Shown here: positions 15,147 to 23,694 of the stretch, in pieces | Layout: each line of letters begins with the position of its first letter | How positions within the stretch are numbered: position 1 is the first letter of the stretch | Assembly (NCBI GenBank): GCA_937924855.1 | Contig: CALEYQ010000054.1 | Location: forward strand, 1-58,028 | DNA length: 58,028 nucleotides | Origin: an uncultured Bacteroidota bacterium | GTDB lineage: Bacteria > Bacteroidota > Bacteroidia > JADZBD01 | Direction of reading: 5' to 3' | The notes under the pieces: model-generated | The model's database searches: none | What the model was told of the DNA's origin: nothing | What the model saw: the letters and a program-made list of their open reading frames with translations, nothing else | Made by a program: the position numbers and the translations under genes

Positions 15147-17024
15147 TTACTTGGTAACAGTAAGCTTCTTGGTAACGGTGTGTCCGTTTGCACGAACGCT
15201 GATGAAGTAGATACCGGCTTCAAGGGCGGAAGCATCCATGTTGATGATGTGCTTTCCGGCTCCAAGATTCTGGTTCATGATATTCATAACATTCTGACCA
15301 ACGGTGTTGTAAACTTCAACGGCAACATTTGCAGATTGCAGCATTGAAATTTCAAAGTTGGTGATAGCGTTAGCTGGGTTTGGATATGGGTTTCCAACTC
15401 CAAACACATTATTAGTGTGTTCGTTAACGCTGAAAACATAGCAGAGGTAAACATTGCTTCCGGTAGAAGTCATTGATGCATCAGTAATGGTTGCGGCATC
15501 AAAGTTTCTGAAGTTGGTTGGAGCAAGGTCGTCTGTGATAAGAGAGTAGTTTGCGAAAATGGTGTGCGTTCCGCTGCTGGACTTTACATACTGAGGAACT
15601 GATCCCTGTAGCATTAATCCATCGGCACAGGAGCCGGTAGTCTTATTGGCAGCAGGGCTCCACATTCCTGTGGTAACATTGTAGCCAGCCATGAAAGCAT
15701 CAGGGAACACGTTACCCTGATTACCAAAAGTGTTGGTATCGGTATCGAACCAGGTAAAGAAGATACGGTCGCGGCTCCAGTTGGTGGAGATCTGCGGACG
15801 GTTGTCTTCAGAAATTGGAGTAGAACCGTAAGAACCTCTGAAGGTCATGGTTTCACCCAATTTGCGGGCTTTCCAGGTAGAACCTCCGTCAGTAGTCCAA
15901 ACGTGCATGGCAATTTTGTTTGAATTGGAAGGCACAGACCAGCCACCGGTAGTTTGTTCAGAACCGATAGTTACCATGTGCAGGTTTCCGTTCATGTCAA
16001 CCACGCAATCAAGGTCGAATCCTGTAGTGTAACGGCCTTGACCGATTCCGTTCATCAGAGAGTCAAGGTTGCCAAGGCAAATGCGCTTGGAAAGGTTCCA
16101 GTTTACACCGGCATTGGTTGACTTGTAAACGATAAGGTAGAAAGCGGAATCAGGGAAGTTTACGAAATCATCATGTGCAATCATCACCATGTATCCTGTT
16201 TGTCCGTTAGCACTGAAAGCAGAATAACATGATCCGAAATTTTTTGCTCCATTTCCATCAACGGAAACAGGGGCATAAATTGGATAAGTGGTGAAGCCAT
16301 ACCTTCCGTTTGCAGTATTCCATACACCTTTACGGATATAAACGGTATCCAGGTAGTCAGTTCCGTCATAGCTCATGTCGGCAATCCATACAGTTCCGTC
16401 CTGAGACTGATCTCCGTTATAAGGAATCAATCCCTGAAGACCTGGCTGGAACATGAATACATCCTGTGTGGCTCCAAGAGTACCCAGGCTGGTTCCTGCA
16501 TTAAAATGAGCAACCCATCCTGTTCCTGCGGTACATGGCCCATAAACACCTAAGAAAGCGTTTGCAGGATTTGTATTGGAGGGAGGATTGTAAATGAAGC
16601 CCTGGGGGTAACGACCCAATTCAGCACCGGGTGTATAAACGGGACCAATCCTGTTGTTCCAGGTTTGAGCACCGTTTGTAGAGATATCATACATGATAAA
16701 TCCGGTGTTCGCAGTAGCATCCATGGCAGGATGCGAACGGTGAGTATATACCAAGGTATTCAGGTTTGGGTCAAAGGCCAAAAGGCTACGACCACCACGG
16801 GTAAAAGAACCGTAGGCGTTTCCGGCTGATCCAAGAGTATCGCAGATAGCAGTTGGAGCAACATTGTTTCCGTTTTTCAGATTGGCAGATGAATTAACAA
16901 CCTTGTTAGGGCTGCCAACTGCATCGTCCATGGCGAAAGGCAGGCGCTTGTATTCTTTTGCATTTTGGGCAAAAGATGCAAGTCCAAATCCAATGGCCAT
17001 GGCAAAAAGTACCGATTTTTTCAT
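15147..17024 (-). CDS. Secreted T9SS cargo protein with Asp-box (sialidase-like) repeats
   Basis: About 625 residues with signal peptide MKKSVLFAMAIGFGLASFAQ. At least three Asp-box-like motifs (S/T-x-D/N-x-G-x-T/N-W) occur: STNGAQTWNN, STNAGVNWNLS and TTDGGSTWKAR. These suggest a beta-propeller; sialidase catalysis cannot be claimed. The C-terminus is a type A sorting domain beginning NPYPNPANAITNFEI and ending in GIYFISVRANG and KKLTVTK, which directs export through T9SS. Codon choice differs from its neighbours (it looks highly expressed), and a full -33/-7 promoter precedes it. It is probably an abundant surface or secreted protein. Confidence 0.88.
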   Translation of the reverse strand: MKKSVLFAMAIGFGLASFAQNAKEYKRLPFAMDDAVGSPNKVVNSSANLKNGNNVAPTAICDTLGSAGNAYGSFTRGGRSLLAFDPNLNTLVYTHRSHPAMDATANTGFIMYDISTNGAQTWNNRIGPVYTPGAELGRYPQGFIYNPPSNTNPANAFLGVYGPCTAGTGWVAHFNAGTSLGTLGATQDVFMFQPGLQGLIPYNGDQSQDGTVWIADMSYDGTDYLDTVYIRKGVWNTANGRYGFTTYPIYAPVSVDGNGAKNFGSCYSAFSANGQTGYMVMIAHDDFVNFPDSAFYLIVYKSTNAGVNWNLSKRICLGNLDSLMNGIGQGRYTTGFDLDCVVDMNGNLHMVTIGSEQTTGGWSVPSNSNKIAMHVWTTDGGSTWKARKLGETMTFRGSYGSTPISEDNRPQISTNWSRDRIFFTWFDTDTNTFGNQGNVFPDAFMAGYNVTTGMWSPAANKTTGSCADGLMLQGSVPQYVKSSSGTHTIFANYSLITDDLAPTNFRNFDAATITDASMTSTGSNVYLCYVFSVNEHTNNVFGVGNPYPNPANAITNFEISMLQSANVAVEVYNTVGQNVMNIMNQNLGAGKHIINMDASALEAGIYFISVRANGHTVTKKLTVTK

Positions 17025-17076
17025 TTTGCTTAGGTTTTGTTAAACAATTAGGTTAGGTGTTTCGATTTAAGGTTCA

Positions 17077-17107
17077 CAAAGTTAAAAAAACTGGGTTTTT
17101 ATCTCAA
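17077..17107 (-). promoter_or_regulatory. Bacteroidota promoter of the T9SS cargo gene
   Basis: On the minus strand, TTG (17107-17105), a 20-base spacer, then TAACTTTG (17084-17077). Predicted transcription start near 17071, giving a leader of about 47 bases rich in A and T. Confidence 0.75.
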
Positions 17108-17144
17108 TTTATTAATTAACAAATTTTTAAAAAAAACCATGGAA

Positions 17145-17942
17145 TTAAGCGGGATTTATAACAATGCGATATCTGCAATTGTCTGATTTCCAGTGAAGAA
17201 AGGTTTCTGAAGCCAGTGGGTCTGCCGGCCAGTAAACCAGGGATAATGTATTAGTTATAAAATAAAGATTCTTATGGGCTTCGGCCGGAAGGCCTGAAAA
17301 AATGCCGGAAAGTACTTCAAATCGCAACTCACCGGAATGAAACCGGACATCGTGCCAGACCATAATACCTGTTTTTTTGTTTAAAACAGGCCATGTTTTC
17401 CGGGTGTCATTTTCAACCATGTCGAAATGATGGTCACCATCAATAAATATCAAGTCAAAATTTTCTCCAAGTCCCTCAAAATCAAAAGATTTTGAATCTC
17501 CCTCCAAATGAATTATTCCTTCCTTTCCCCTTGAAATGCTTCCGATTTGCCTTGTGTATTCTTCACTCATCCCCATCTTTTTTAGATCCTCCAACGGCAA
17601 ATTCAGAGTGTAGGATTTTTTCATTGTTCCATGGGTTTGAATCACGCTTTCCCCCCGAAAGGTTCCTATTTCGAGGTATTTTCCGCCGGGAAACCGTGAG
17701 GAAAGTAGCTTAATCATAGCCAGGTCGGTTATTAATCCAGATCCTTCTTCAAGGCTAATTTCATTAAGGCTCAAGGGGCCTTTCATCAAACCTGAAAAGG
17801 GTATTTGCCGGAAGCGGTAACCGGGATAATTCTTTTCAAATTTAGATTTCCAGCGCAGGTTGGCCTCCAGCACAGTGTTAATCAGGAAAGGCCACCTGAT
17901 AAGCGAACCGACCCCTGCAAAAAATTTCCTTATTTTATTCAT
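17145..17942 (-). CDS. Class I SAM-dependent methyltransferase (Methyltransf_24-like)
   Basis: About 265 residues. The SAM-binding motif is GGKYLEIGTFRGESVIQ, followed by the acidic strand FDLIFIDGDHHFDMV and KTGIMVWHDV. These features match methyltransferases that often modify sugars or cell-surface glycans. The ATG overlaps the stop of the upstream glycosyltransferase as ATGA, so it is the last gene of that four-gene run. The substrate is not identifiable. Confidence 0.8.
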   Translation of the reverse strand: MNKIRKFFAGVGSLIRWPFLINTVLEANLRWKSKFEKNYPGYRFRQIPFSGLMKGPLSLNEISLEEGSGLITDLAMIKLLSSRFPGGKYLEIGTFRGESVIQTHGTMKKSYTLNLPLEDLKKMGMSEEYTRQIGSISRGKEGIIHLEGDSKSFDFEGLGENFDLIFIDGDHHFDMVENDTRKTWPVLNKKTGIMVWHDVRFHSGELRFEVLSGIFSGLPAEAHKNLYFITNTLSLVYWPADPLASETFLHWKSDNCRYRIVINPA

Positions 17943-19114
17943 TTCTTTCCGCTGAGTTCCTTATAGATTGAAAAGAATTTCTGCCCAATGGCCTCGTAGG
18001 AAAAGTTTTCCACCGCATATTTACGAATTTCATCGCTGTTAAACTCCTTTCCTTTTATTATTGCCTCCATGGACGCCTCCAGGGCCTCTTCATCCCTTGG
18101 TGCAATTAAAAATCCGAACTCAGGCTTCAGGTGCTCTGAAATGCCTCCTACATCGGTGGCAATAACGGGCAATCCGCAGGCCATTGCCTCAACCATTACG
18201 CAGGGAAGGTTTTCGTAATTTGAAAAAAGCAAAAAGGCATGGCATTTGGCCATCTCCCGGGCAACTCCCTCCGGTTCACGACTGCCTAAAAACTCAAAAA
18301 TCCGGGGATTTACATTTAATTCTTTAATGACATTGAGGGCAGTTTGATTGCTTTCATCGTGGATTACCCGAATCCGGAATGGCAAGCCTTTCCCATCGAG
18401 CCGGTGGGCAACCCGGATTATTCCGCTTATGTTTTTGTGATCCTCTTTTAAGGTGCTTACATGAATAAAAGTAACTGGCTCCCCGGAATCAGGGCTTCCT
18501 GGCTTGAAAATTCCCGTGTCCGTTACGTTGTAAATCACCCTGAATTTCTTTCCCAGATTATGACTTTTTAAAGCCTTTTCCAGGTTTTTTGTCACAGGAG
18601 TAAGCAGGTCAGCCTCCTTGCAAATTTTTCCGGTGGCCCATTTTCTGAACAAGCCCCGGTAAGCTCCCGAATTTTCAGGTAAATATCCTGTCCAGTTCTC
18701 AGTAATCAAGTAGGGGATTTTGTGCTTTCTTTTCAGGTAGCGGGCAAACATACCTGCCGGAAAAATAATGTTATGGTGAACCACATCAGGTTTTTCTGTG
18801 GTCCCATAAATACTCTTGAACCCCAGCTTAAGAGCCGAAAAATACCGGATCATGTTTAAAAGGTCGGAAAGCAAAAACCATCCGGAGCTGCGGGCGTAAT
18901 AAACTCTTGTAACATGAACTCCTTTTTCCTCGGTTTTTTCGAGGACATAAGCGCTTTTTTGATTTGGGTCCCCACAGGCATACAACACATTTATTTCCGC
19001 AAGTCCCGAAACTGATTCGGCATGTTTCTGGCAAAAGTTACCCAGAGTAGGAAACAACTTTCCGGGATACCAGGAACTCAGAAAAAGAATCTTGATTTTT
19101 TTTTCCTTATCCAT
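17939..19114 (-). CDS. Glycosyltransferase family 4 (GT-B fold)
   Basis: About 391 residues. The N-terminal domain begins KILFLSSWYPGKLFPTLGNF. The C-terminal donor site has HAFLLFSNYENLPCVMVEAM and ACGLPVIATDVGGISE, with the E-x7-E type arrangement of GT4 enzymes. It probably adds a sugar from an NDP-sugar during surface polysaccharide assembly at the cytoplasmic face. It is flanked by two methyltransferase genes and overlaps both by a few bases. Confidence 0.87.
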   Translation of the reverse strand: MDKEKKIKILFLSSWYPGKLFPTLGNFCQKHAESVSGLAEINVLYACGDPNQKSAYVLEKTEEKGVHVTRVYYARSSGWFLLSDLLNMIRYFSALKLGFKSIYGTTEKPDVVHHNIIFPAGMFARYLKRKHKIPYLITENWTGYLPENSGAYRGLFRKWATGKICKEADLLTPVTKNLEKALKSHNLGKKFRVIYNVTDTGIFKPGSPDSGEPVTFIHVSTLKEDHKNISGIIRVAHRLDGKGLPFRIRVIHDESNQTALNVIKELNVNPRIFEFLGSREPEGVAREMAKCHAFLLFSNYENLPCVMVEAMACGLPVIATDVGGISEHLKPEFGFLIAPRDEEALEASMEAIIKGKEFNSDEIRKYAVENFSYEAIGQKFFSIYKELSGKK

Positions 19115-19868
19115 TTTTTATGCCGGCCCTAACTGAATAATCAATCCTGTTAAGAAGAATTTTAATGTTGTTTTCTTTAAAATATTGATCCGTGGCCTTC
19201 CGCGCACCTTTCCAATGTCCGTAATCATCAATGATTAAAACGCCTCCTTTTGCCAGCCTGGGAAACAGGTGTTGTAGTTCATGGTAAGTAGATTCATACC
19301 AATCTGTATCAAGCCTCAGGATGGAAATCTGATCGGGGATATGTCCGGGGATGGTATCTTCAACTTTACCTTTAATAAATTTTATTTGCGCCTGAGGATA
19401 TCCTGTTCTGTATAAGTTGGTTTTGGTTTCCTCAAGGGTAGAATAGCACCAATAGTTTTTTTCCTGATTTTTTTTGGTTTTGTCAAGTATTGCTTTCGCA
19501 TCCTGACCCCTGAAATCAATGTCTTCCGGCCCCGGCTCACTCATGCCCTCAAAAGTATCATACAACCAAAGTTCACGGCCGTTTTCTTTTTCCCTTAAGA
19601 GTGTCATGGCTGCCAGCATCATGCTTCCTCCCTTCCAAACCCCGCATTCCACAATATGCCCGGGAATTTTCATGGCAGCAATATATTTCACGGAAGTGTA
19701 CAAATGAAAAAGGGGTTCAATGGAAGTGTATGAAAAGGGGGAGCAATCGGAGTATATTTTAAGAAACTCAGGGTCGTCAACATCAGGCGGAAGCCCCCCG
19801 CTTTTTTTTGATTTTACAAGAGTGTAACCAAGCGCTTGCAGCGATTTACTTATGAGTTTTTTAATCAT
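19107..19868 (-). CDS. TylF/MycF-family O-methyltransferase
   Basis: About 253 residues. Family motifs are HIVECGVWKGGSMMLAAM (SAM binding), LWLYDTFEGMSEP, and the metal-binding ISILRLDTDWYESTYHEL with VLIIDDYGHWKGARKA. Members methylate sugar hydroxyls in macrolides, and relatives act on polysaccharides. Its ATG overlaps the TGA of the upstream copper-type ATPase gene (ATGA), so the two are translationally coupled despite unrelated functions. With the following GT4 and methyltransferase genes it suggests synthesis of a methylated glycan. Confidence 0.85.
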   Translation of the reverse strand: MIKKLISKSLQALGYTLVKSKKSGGLPPDVDDPEFLKIYSDCSPFSYTSIEPLFHLYTSVKYIAAMKIPGHIVECGVWKGGSMMLAAMTLLREKENGRELWLYDTFEGMSEPGPEDIDFRGQDAKAILDKTKKNQEKNYWCYSTLEETKTNLYRTGYPQAQIKFIKGKVEDTIPGHIPDQISILRLDTDWYESTYHELQHLFPRLAKGGVLIIDDYGHWKGARKATDQYFKENNIKILLNRIDYSVRAGIKNG

Positions 19869-22018
19869 TGCAATTTTTTGGTTTTTAGCCGGAGCGAATT
19901 GCCAATAACAATTACATCTGAAAATGCCATGGATAATGCTCCTATCATGGGGCTCAAGAATCCGGCTGCCGCAACCGGAATGGCCAGTACATTATAAAAG
20001 AAGGCCCAGAATAAATTTTGTTTTATGGTTTTGAGGGTGTGAACCGCAATTTTCTTCGCTATAAAAACACGGGTGAAGTCCCGCTCCGCAAAAACAATAA
20101 TTTCGGCACTTTGCATGGCAACCTGCGTGGCTCCGGCAACTGAAATCCCAACTTCTGCCTGTGCCAGGGCAGGGGCGTCATTTATGCCATCTCCCACCAT
20201 TCCGATTTTTCGATTTTTGGAAAGCTCCTTAAGTATTTCCAGTTTTTCGGAAGGGGTTTTTTGAAAATAAATTCGTGAAATGCCAACTTCTTCGGCTATT
20301 TCCCGGCACTTTTCCTCTGAGTCACCACTGAGGAGTATGGGCTCTATGCCAAGGTTTTTGAATTTTTCCATGGTTTCCCTTACTCCGGGCCTGAGTTCAT
20401 CGCGGATGTCCAGGGTGGCAACCAATTTTTCATTGGCAAAAACAAATACATCGTGTTTCAGATCATTTGTTTTCCCCTCAGCCCATTTTCTTGAGCCGAT
20501 TTCAAAAAGAACCCCATCCTTTCTTTTGCCGGTAACTCCGTATCCTTTGATTTCTTTTACTTCTGAAAATTCCGCCGGGTAGTTTTTTGCTTTAAGTGTT
20601 CTTACCAGAGATTTGGCAATGGGGTGGGAGGAATGTAATTCCAGGTTGTATATGGCAGATTCAATTTCTGATTCGGAATAGGGCTCGGATACCGATAGAG
20701 ATTTAATTGAAAATGCCCCGGTTGTCAGGGTTCCGGTTTTGTCGAAAACGATTTTTTCTATTCCGGCAAATTTTTCCAGGGTGCCCCCTCCCTTTATCAA
20801 AATCCCGCTTTTGGCAGCCCTTCCAAGTCCCACCATTACGGCCGTTGGAGTGGCCAAACCCATGGCGCACGGACAGGAAATTACCAGAACGGCTACGGCC
20901 GGCATAAGAGATTCGGAAAAATCTGCATCGGAAAAAAGATACCAGCCAAAAAAAGTAAGCAGGGAAATTCCAATTACAACAGGGACAAAAATGGCGGAAA
21001 TTTTATCGCCCAGTTTTTGCAATTCAGGTTTTGAATGCTGGGCTCTTTTCACCATTTCTATTATTTGGGCCAAAACCGTTTGGCTTCCTACTTTTTCCGC
21101 TTTCATTACAAAATTACCATCCTCTACCAGGGTGCCTCCGGTTAATTGTGACCCCTTGTTTTTTTCAAGGGGAAGACTTTCTCCTGTAAGCATACTTTCG
21201 TTAATAAGAGCATTCCCCTCAACCAATAGTCCATCCACCGGAATTTTGTCTCCGGTGTTTATTTTCAATAAATCTCCTGCCTTAACCTCAGTAGCTTTAA
21301 TTTCAGTATATGTTGTTTCCCCGTTTACCGTTTCTATTTTGAGGGTTGTTACTTCCTGGAGTTTCGAAAGTTCACGAATGGCACTGGTGGTTTTCCTTAC
21401 CGACCGGTGTTCCAGAACATTTCCAAGTAGTACCAGGGTAATAATGGTGGAGCCGGTTTCAAAAAACAAAGTTTCGGCTTGTCTTGGGGGGTCGCCGGCG
21501 TAAAGAAACATTCCCGCAATACTATAGGCAAAAGCTGAGGTGGATCCTATAAAAATCAGCACATCCATGTTGGGAGCACCGGCCTTAAGTGATCCTAATC
21601 CGCTTCTCCCAAAATGCATAATTCCTATCGCAAGCACAGGAAGTGCAAGACTGAGTTGGAACCATGGATTGTGGAGGAGGGGGAAGTGGAGGAACATGTG
21701 CAAAAGGAGGGGAGCCGTAAGAACCGCACAAAAGATAAATTTCTTTTCAAGTCCGGATAGGGTTTTGTCAAGATGAGCATGCCCGCTGCCCTGTTCATTT
21801 TCTCCCACTACTTTATAGCCAACGTCTGCAATGGCAGATTTAATGGAGTCTTTTTCCGATGACCTGTTCAGATTGAATGTGGCTTCCCCCGTTGCAAAAT
21901 CCACAAATACATCGGATGCAGATGGGTTTTTTTCTATGGTTTTTGTAATTACGGCAGCACAGGATGAACAGTCCATCCCCTCGATTTGAAGGGTAATATT
22001 TTTCCCTTTTCCGGCCAT
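19865..22018 (-). CDS. Copper-translocating P1B-type ATPase
   Basis: About 717 residues. One N-terminal heavy-metal domain carries GMDCSSCA (C17, C20). Membrane helix 6 has SCPCAMGLATPT, the CPC motif of copper pumps. The phosphorylation site is VFDKTGTLTTG, the HP motif is LHSSHPIAKSLV, and the hinge is GDGINDAPALAQAEVG. It moves monovalent copper (or silver) across the inner membrane, either for detoxification or for cuproenzyme assembly. No copper chaperone or regulator lies beside it. It is the first gene of a run that continues with glycan-modifying enzymes. Confidence 0.92.
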   Translation of the reverse strand: MAGKGKNITLQIEGMDCSSCAAVITKTIEKNPSASDVFVDFATGEATFNLNRSSEKDSIKSAIADVGYKVVGENEQGSGHAHLDKTLSGLEKKFIFCAVLTAPLLLHMFLHFPLLHNPWFQLSLALPVLAIGIMHFGRSGLGSLKAGAPNMDVLIFIGSTSAFAYSIAGMFLYAGDPPRQAETLFFETGSTIITLVLLGNVLEHRSVRKTTSAIRELSKLQEVTTLKIETVNGETTYTEIKATEVKAGDLLKINTGDKIPVDGLLVEGNALINESMLTGESLPLEKNKGSQLTGGTLVEDGNFVMKAEKVGSQTVLAQIIEMVKRAQHSKPELQKLGDKISAIFVPVVIGISLLTFFGWYLFSDADFSESLMPAVAVLVISCPCAMGLATPTAVMVGLGRAAKSGILIKGGGTLEKFAGIEKIVFDKTGTLTTGAFSIKSLSVSEPYSESEIESAIYNLELHSSHPIAKSLVRTLKAKNYPAEFSEVKEIKGYGVTGKRKDGVLFEIGSRKWAEGKTNDLKHDVFVFANEKLVATLDIRDELRPGVRETMEKFKNLGIEPILLSGDSEEKCREIAEEVGISRIYFQKTPSEKLEILKELSKNRKIGMVGDGINDAPALAQAEVGISVAGATQVAMQSAEIIVFAERDFTRVFIAKKIAVHTLKTIKQNLFWAFFYNVLAIPVAAAGFLSPMIGALSMAFSDVIVIGNSLRLKTKKLQ

Positions 22019-22022
22019 ACGA

Positions 22023-22030
22023 CAAAATTA
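22023..22030 (-). promoter_or_regulatory. -7 promoter box four bases before the copper ATPase start
   Basis: Reads TAATTTTG on the minus strand. Only four bases separate it from the ATG at 22018, so transcription should start at or beside the start codon, giving a leaderless mRNA. Confidence 0.55.
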
Positions 22031-22053
22031 CTATAAATAAACCGGCTTCCTTT

Positions 22054-22081
22054 TTGAGAAACGAATAAAAACGTAAATTTG
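22054..22081 (+). promoter_or_regulatory. Promoter of tRNA-His
   Basis: TTG at 22054-22056, 17-base spacer, TAAATTTG at 22074-22081. The predicted start near 22087 leaves a short leader holding a small CCCGT/ACGGG hairpin before the tRNA. Confidence 0.65.
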
Positions 22082-22105
22082 CCTCCCCGTAAACAACGGG
22101 AAATG

Positions 22106-22179
22106 GTGGTCGTAGCTCAGCTGGTTAGAGCATCAGATTGTGGATCTGAAGGTCGGGGGTTCAAGACCCCTCGATCACC
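22106..22179 (+). tRNA. tRNA-His (GTG anticodon)
   Basis: A full cloverleaf is readable. The acceptor stem is GTGGTCG with CGATCAC (one G-T pair). The anticodon stem TCAGA/TCTGA encloses loop TTGTGGA, with anticodon GTG at 22140-22142. The T arm is GGGGGTTCAAGACCCC. The base before the acceptor is G (22105) and the discriminator is C (22179), the G-1:C73 pair specific to tRNA-His. The CCA end is not encoded. A terminator follows. Confidence 0.97.
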
Positions 22180-22184
22180 CAAAA

Positions 22185-22208
22185 AAAAAGCCCCTCATGG
22201 GGCTTTTT
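22185..22208. terminator. Bidirectional intrinsic terminator
   Basis: AAAAAGCCCC and GGGGCTTTTT around TCAT. It ends the tRNA-His transcript and also the minus-strand DUF4412-like gene on the other side. Confidence 0.88.
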
Positions 22209-22224
22209 CAATTTTCCGGGGAAA

Positions 22225-22881
22225 TTATTTTCCCATTCCTTTAAACATTTGTTCAAGTTCAGCCTGGGTTGTTTCGGTATAGCCCTCAGGAATATCGAAG
22301 GTTGAATCGGGTACCTTGTCAAATGAAACTGATTTGCATGACATTTGGATTTTTCTTCCGTCCCGCTTCATTTCATATTCGAGGGGTAATCCACCCAAAC
22401 CATTGAAGCTTGCTTCATAACCCAGACCAGCCTCAGTAGTATACCATACAATGGAGGTATGACTTTCGCCTGATTTTTTATCCTTCACCGAAACCTCAGC
22501 ATTTTTGCATTTGTATCCTGCAATGGTTTTGCTGTCGTTTAACTTTTTAATTTTAATCTCAGGCTTTCCGTTTTTGTCGGTGGTGGGTTCCTCAATTTTT
22601 GACTTTATCATGTACTTCTGACCCATAATATCCATCAGGGTTACCACATCTTTGGTTTTATTGTCAGAAATAGAAATGGTGGTGGAGAAAGGATTTACAA
22701 CCTCTGATTTGGTTTTGTCCCCTTTCACAAAAATCCGGGTTTCCATGCCCTGCATCATGGCAGCAGCTTCGGGAGGGAGCCCGTCGATGTTCATCGTGTA
22801 AACAATGGATCCTTCTTTGTTTTGGGCCAGGGAAGCCATGGAAAAAATGGCAGCAATGGCCAGGGTAAACAGGTTTTTCAT
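22225..22881 (-). CDS. Exported DUF4412-like protein
   Basis: About 218 residues with signal peptide MKNLFTLAIAAIFSMASLAQ. The body is beta-rich and begins EGSIVYTMNIDGLPPEAAAMM. It has the central IAGYKCKNAEVSV and a late GLPLEYEMKRDGRKIQM, a pattern typical of DUF4412 proteins of the Bacteroidota envelope. Function is unknown. It is preceded 14 bases away by a related gene with the same IAGYKCEKAKA core, so the pair looks like a duplication. Confidence 0.8.
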   Translation of the reverse strand: MKNLFTLAIAAIFSMASLAQNKEGSIVYTMNIDGLPPEAAAMMQGMETRIFVKGDKTKSEVVNPFSTTISISDNKTKDVVTLMDIMGQKYMIKSKIEEPTTDKNGKPEIKIKKLNDSKTIAGYKCKNAEVSVKDKKSGESHTSIVWYTTEAGLGYEASFNGLGGLPLEYEMKRDGRKIQMSCKSVSFDKVPDSTFDIPEGYTETTQAELEQMFKGMGK

Positions 22882-22895
22882 GAATTCTTGTTTTT

Positions 22896-23651
22896 TTATT
22901 TGATTGGGTTTAAAGTTTTCAGAATGTTCTCCAATTCTTCAATAGGCATTTTTTTAAAGTCCTGGGGAACCGTGAAATCTTTTTCTTCAACCCCTTCCTT
23001 GGCAACCTTCGTTGCCTGGAGTTTCATGGAAATGCCGTACCGTTCGATTTCAAATTCCATCAATACGCCTTTGATTTCATGGTAGGGGTTTCCGAAATTA
23101 ATTTCATCTCCTCCCAGGTCACGGGTATAGTACACATCAACTTCCTTGCCATTTTCCAGAATTGCCTTGGCCTTCTCACATTTATATCCGGCAATCATTT
23201 TGGTTTCTCCGGGTACAAGTTTCAATTCTTTCAAAAACCCTGCATTAAGCTTATTTACCGCAGCTTCATTCAGGTTGGCAACGTATTTATTGTTAAAGAG
23301 AACCAGCGATTGTTTGGCTGAGTTTTCTTTACGGTCTGCTATATAATCAATGGTAACAAGTCCCATCATGGCGGACAGATGGGTCATTGACTTCTCATCT
23401 TTAAATTTGAATACAGCTTTATCGGGAAGTCCCGCTGCCATCATGTTGTTTTCACTGTCAATATCAGGGTAAGTTACCTGGTATTCCACTTGTCCCTGAC
23501 GAGTACTTCCGAAAAAATCAGGCAGGGACCCCCCTGAAAGGAAATACCAGCAGGAAAGGGATCCTACGGTTATTAGAAAAAGGATGAAAGCAAATCGCTT
23601 TTTCCTTTTGGGCTTTTTGGTTTCAACCTCTTCTTTTTGAGGGTTTTTCAT
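22896..23651 (-). CDS. Membrane-anchored DUF4412-like paralog
   Basis: About 251 residues. A basic N-terminus (KKPKRKKRF) precedes one membrane segment, FAFILFLITVGSLSCWYFL, so unlike its neighbour it is likely anchored by an uncleaved helix. The periplasmic part has VEYQVTYPDIDSENN, IAGYKCEKAKAIL and GVLMEFEIERYGISM, parallel to the next gene. ATG 23651 is chosen because a TATCTTTG promoter box covers the upstream in-frame start region at 23675. Function unknown. Confidence 0.75.
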   Translation of the reverse strand: MKNPQKEEVETKKPKRKKRFAFILFLITVGSLSCWYFLSGGSLPDFFGSTRQGQVEYQVTYPDIDSENNMMAAGLPDKAVFKFKDEKSMTHLSAMMGLVTIDYIADRKENSAKQSLVLFNNKYVANLNEAAVNKLNAGFLKELKLVPGETKMIAGYKCEKAKAILENGKEVDVYYTRDLGGDEINFGNPYHEIKGVLMEFEIERYGISMKLQATKVAKEGVEEKDFTVPQDFKKMPIEELENILKTLNPIK

Positions 23652-23672
23652 TTTGCCTCTTAAGGTAAGGGA

Positions 23673-23680
23673 CAAAGATA
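23673..23680 (-). promoter_or_regulatory. -7 promoter box for the DUF4412-like pair
   Basis: Reads TATCTTTG on the minus strand, 21 bases upstream of the ATG at 23651. A TTG occurs only 11 bases further up, too close for a normal -33 element. Confidence 0.5.
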
Positions 23681-23694
23681 ATTTTTTTGTTCAA

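Noticed and set aside
20739..21503. Long plus-strand frame of about 250 residues antisense to the copper ATPase
   Set aside because: The ATPase on the other strand has all family motifs. The antisense frame is Pro/Ser-rich, as expected for a shadow, and has no recognisable feature.
22079..22282. Short frame running through tRNA-His
   Set aside because: The sequence is a clear tRNA; the frame has no independent support.
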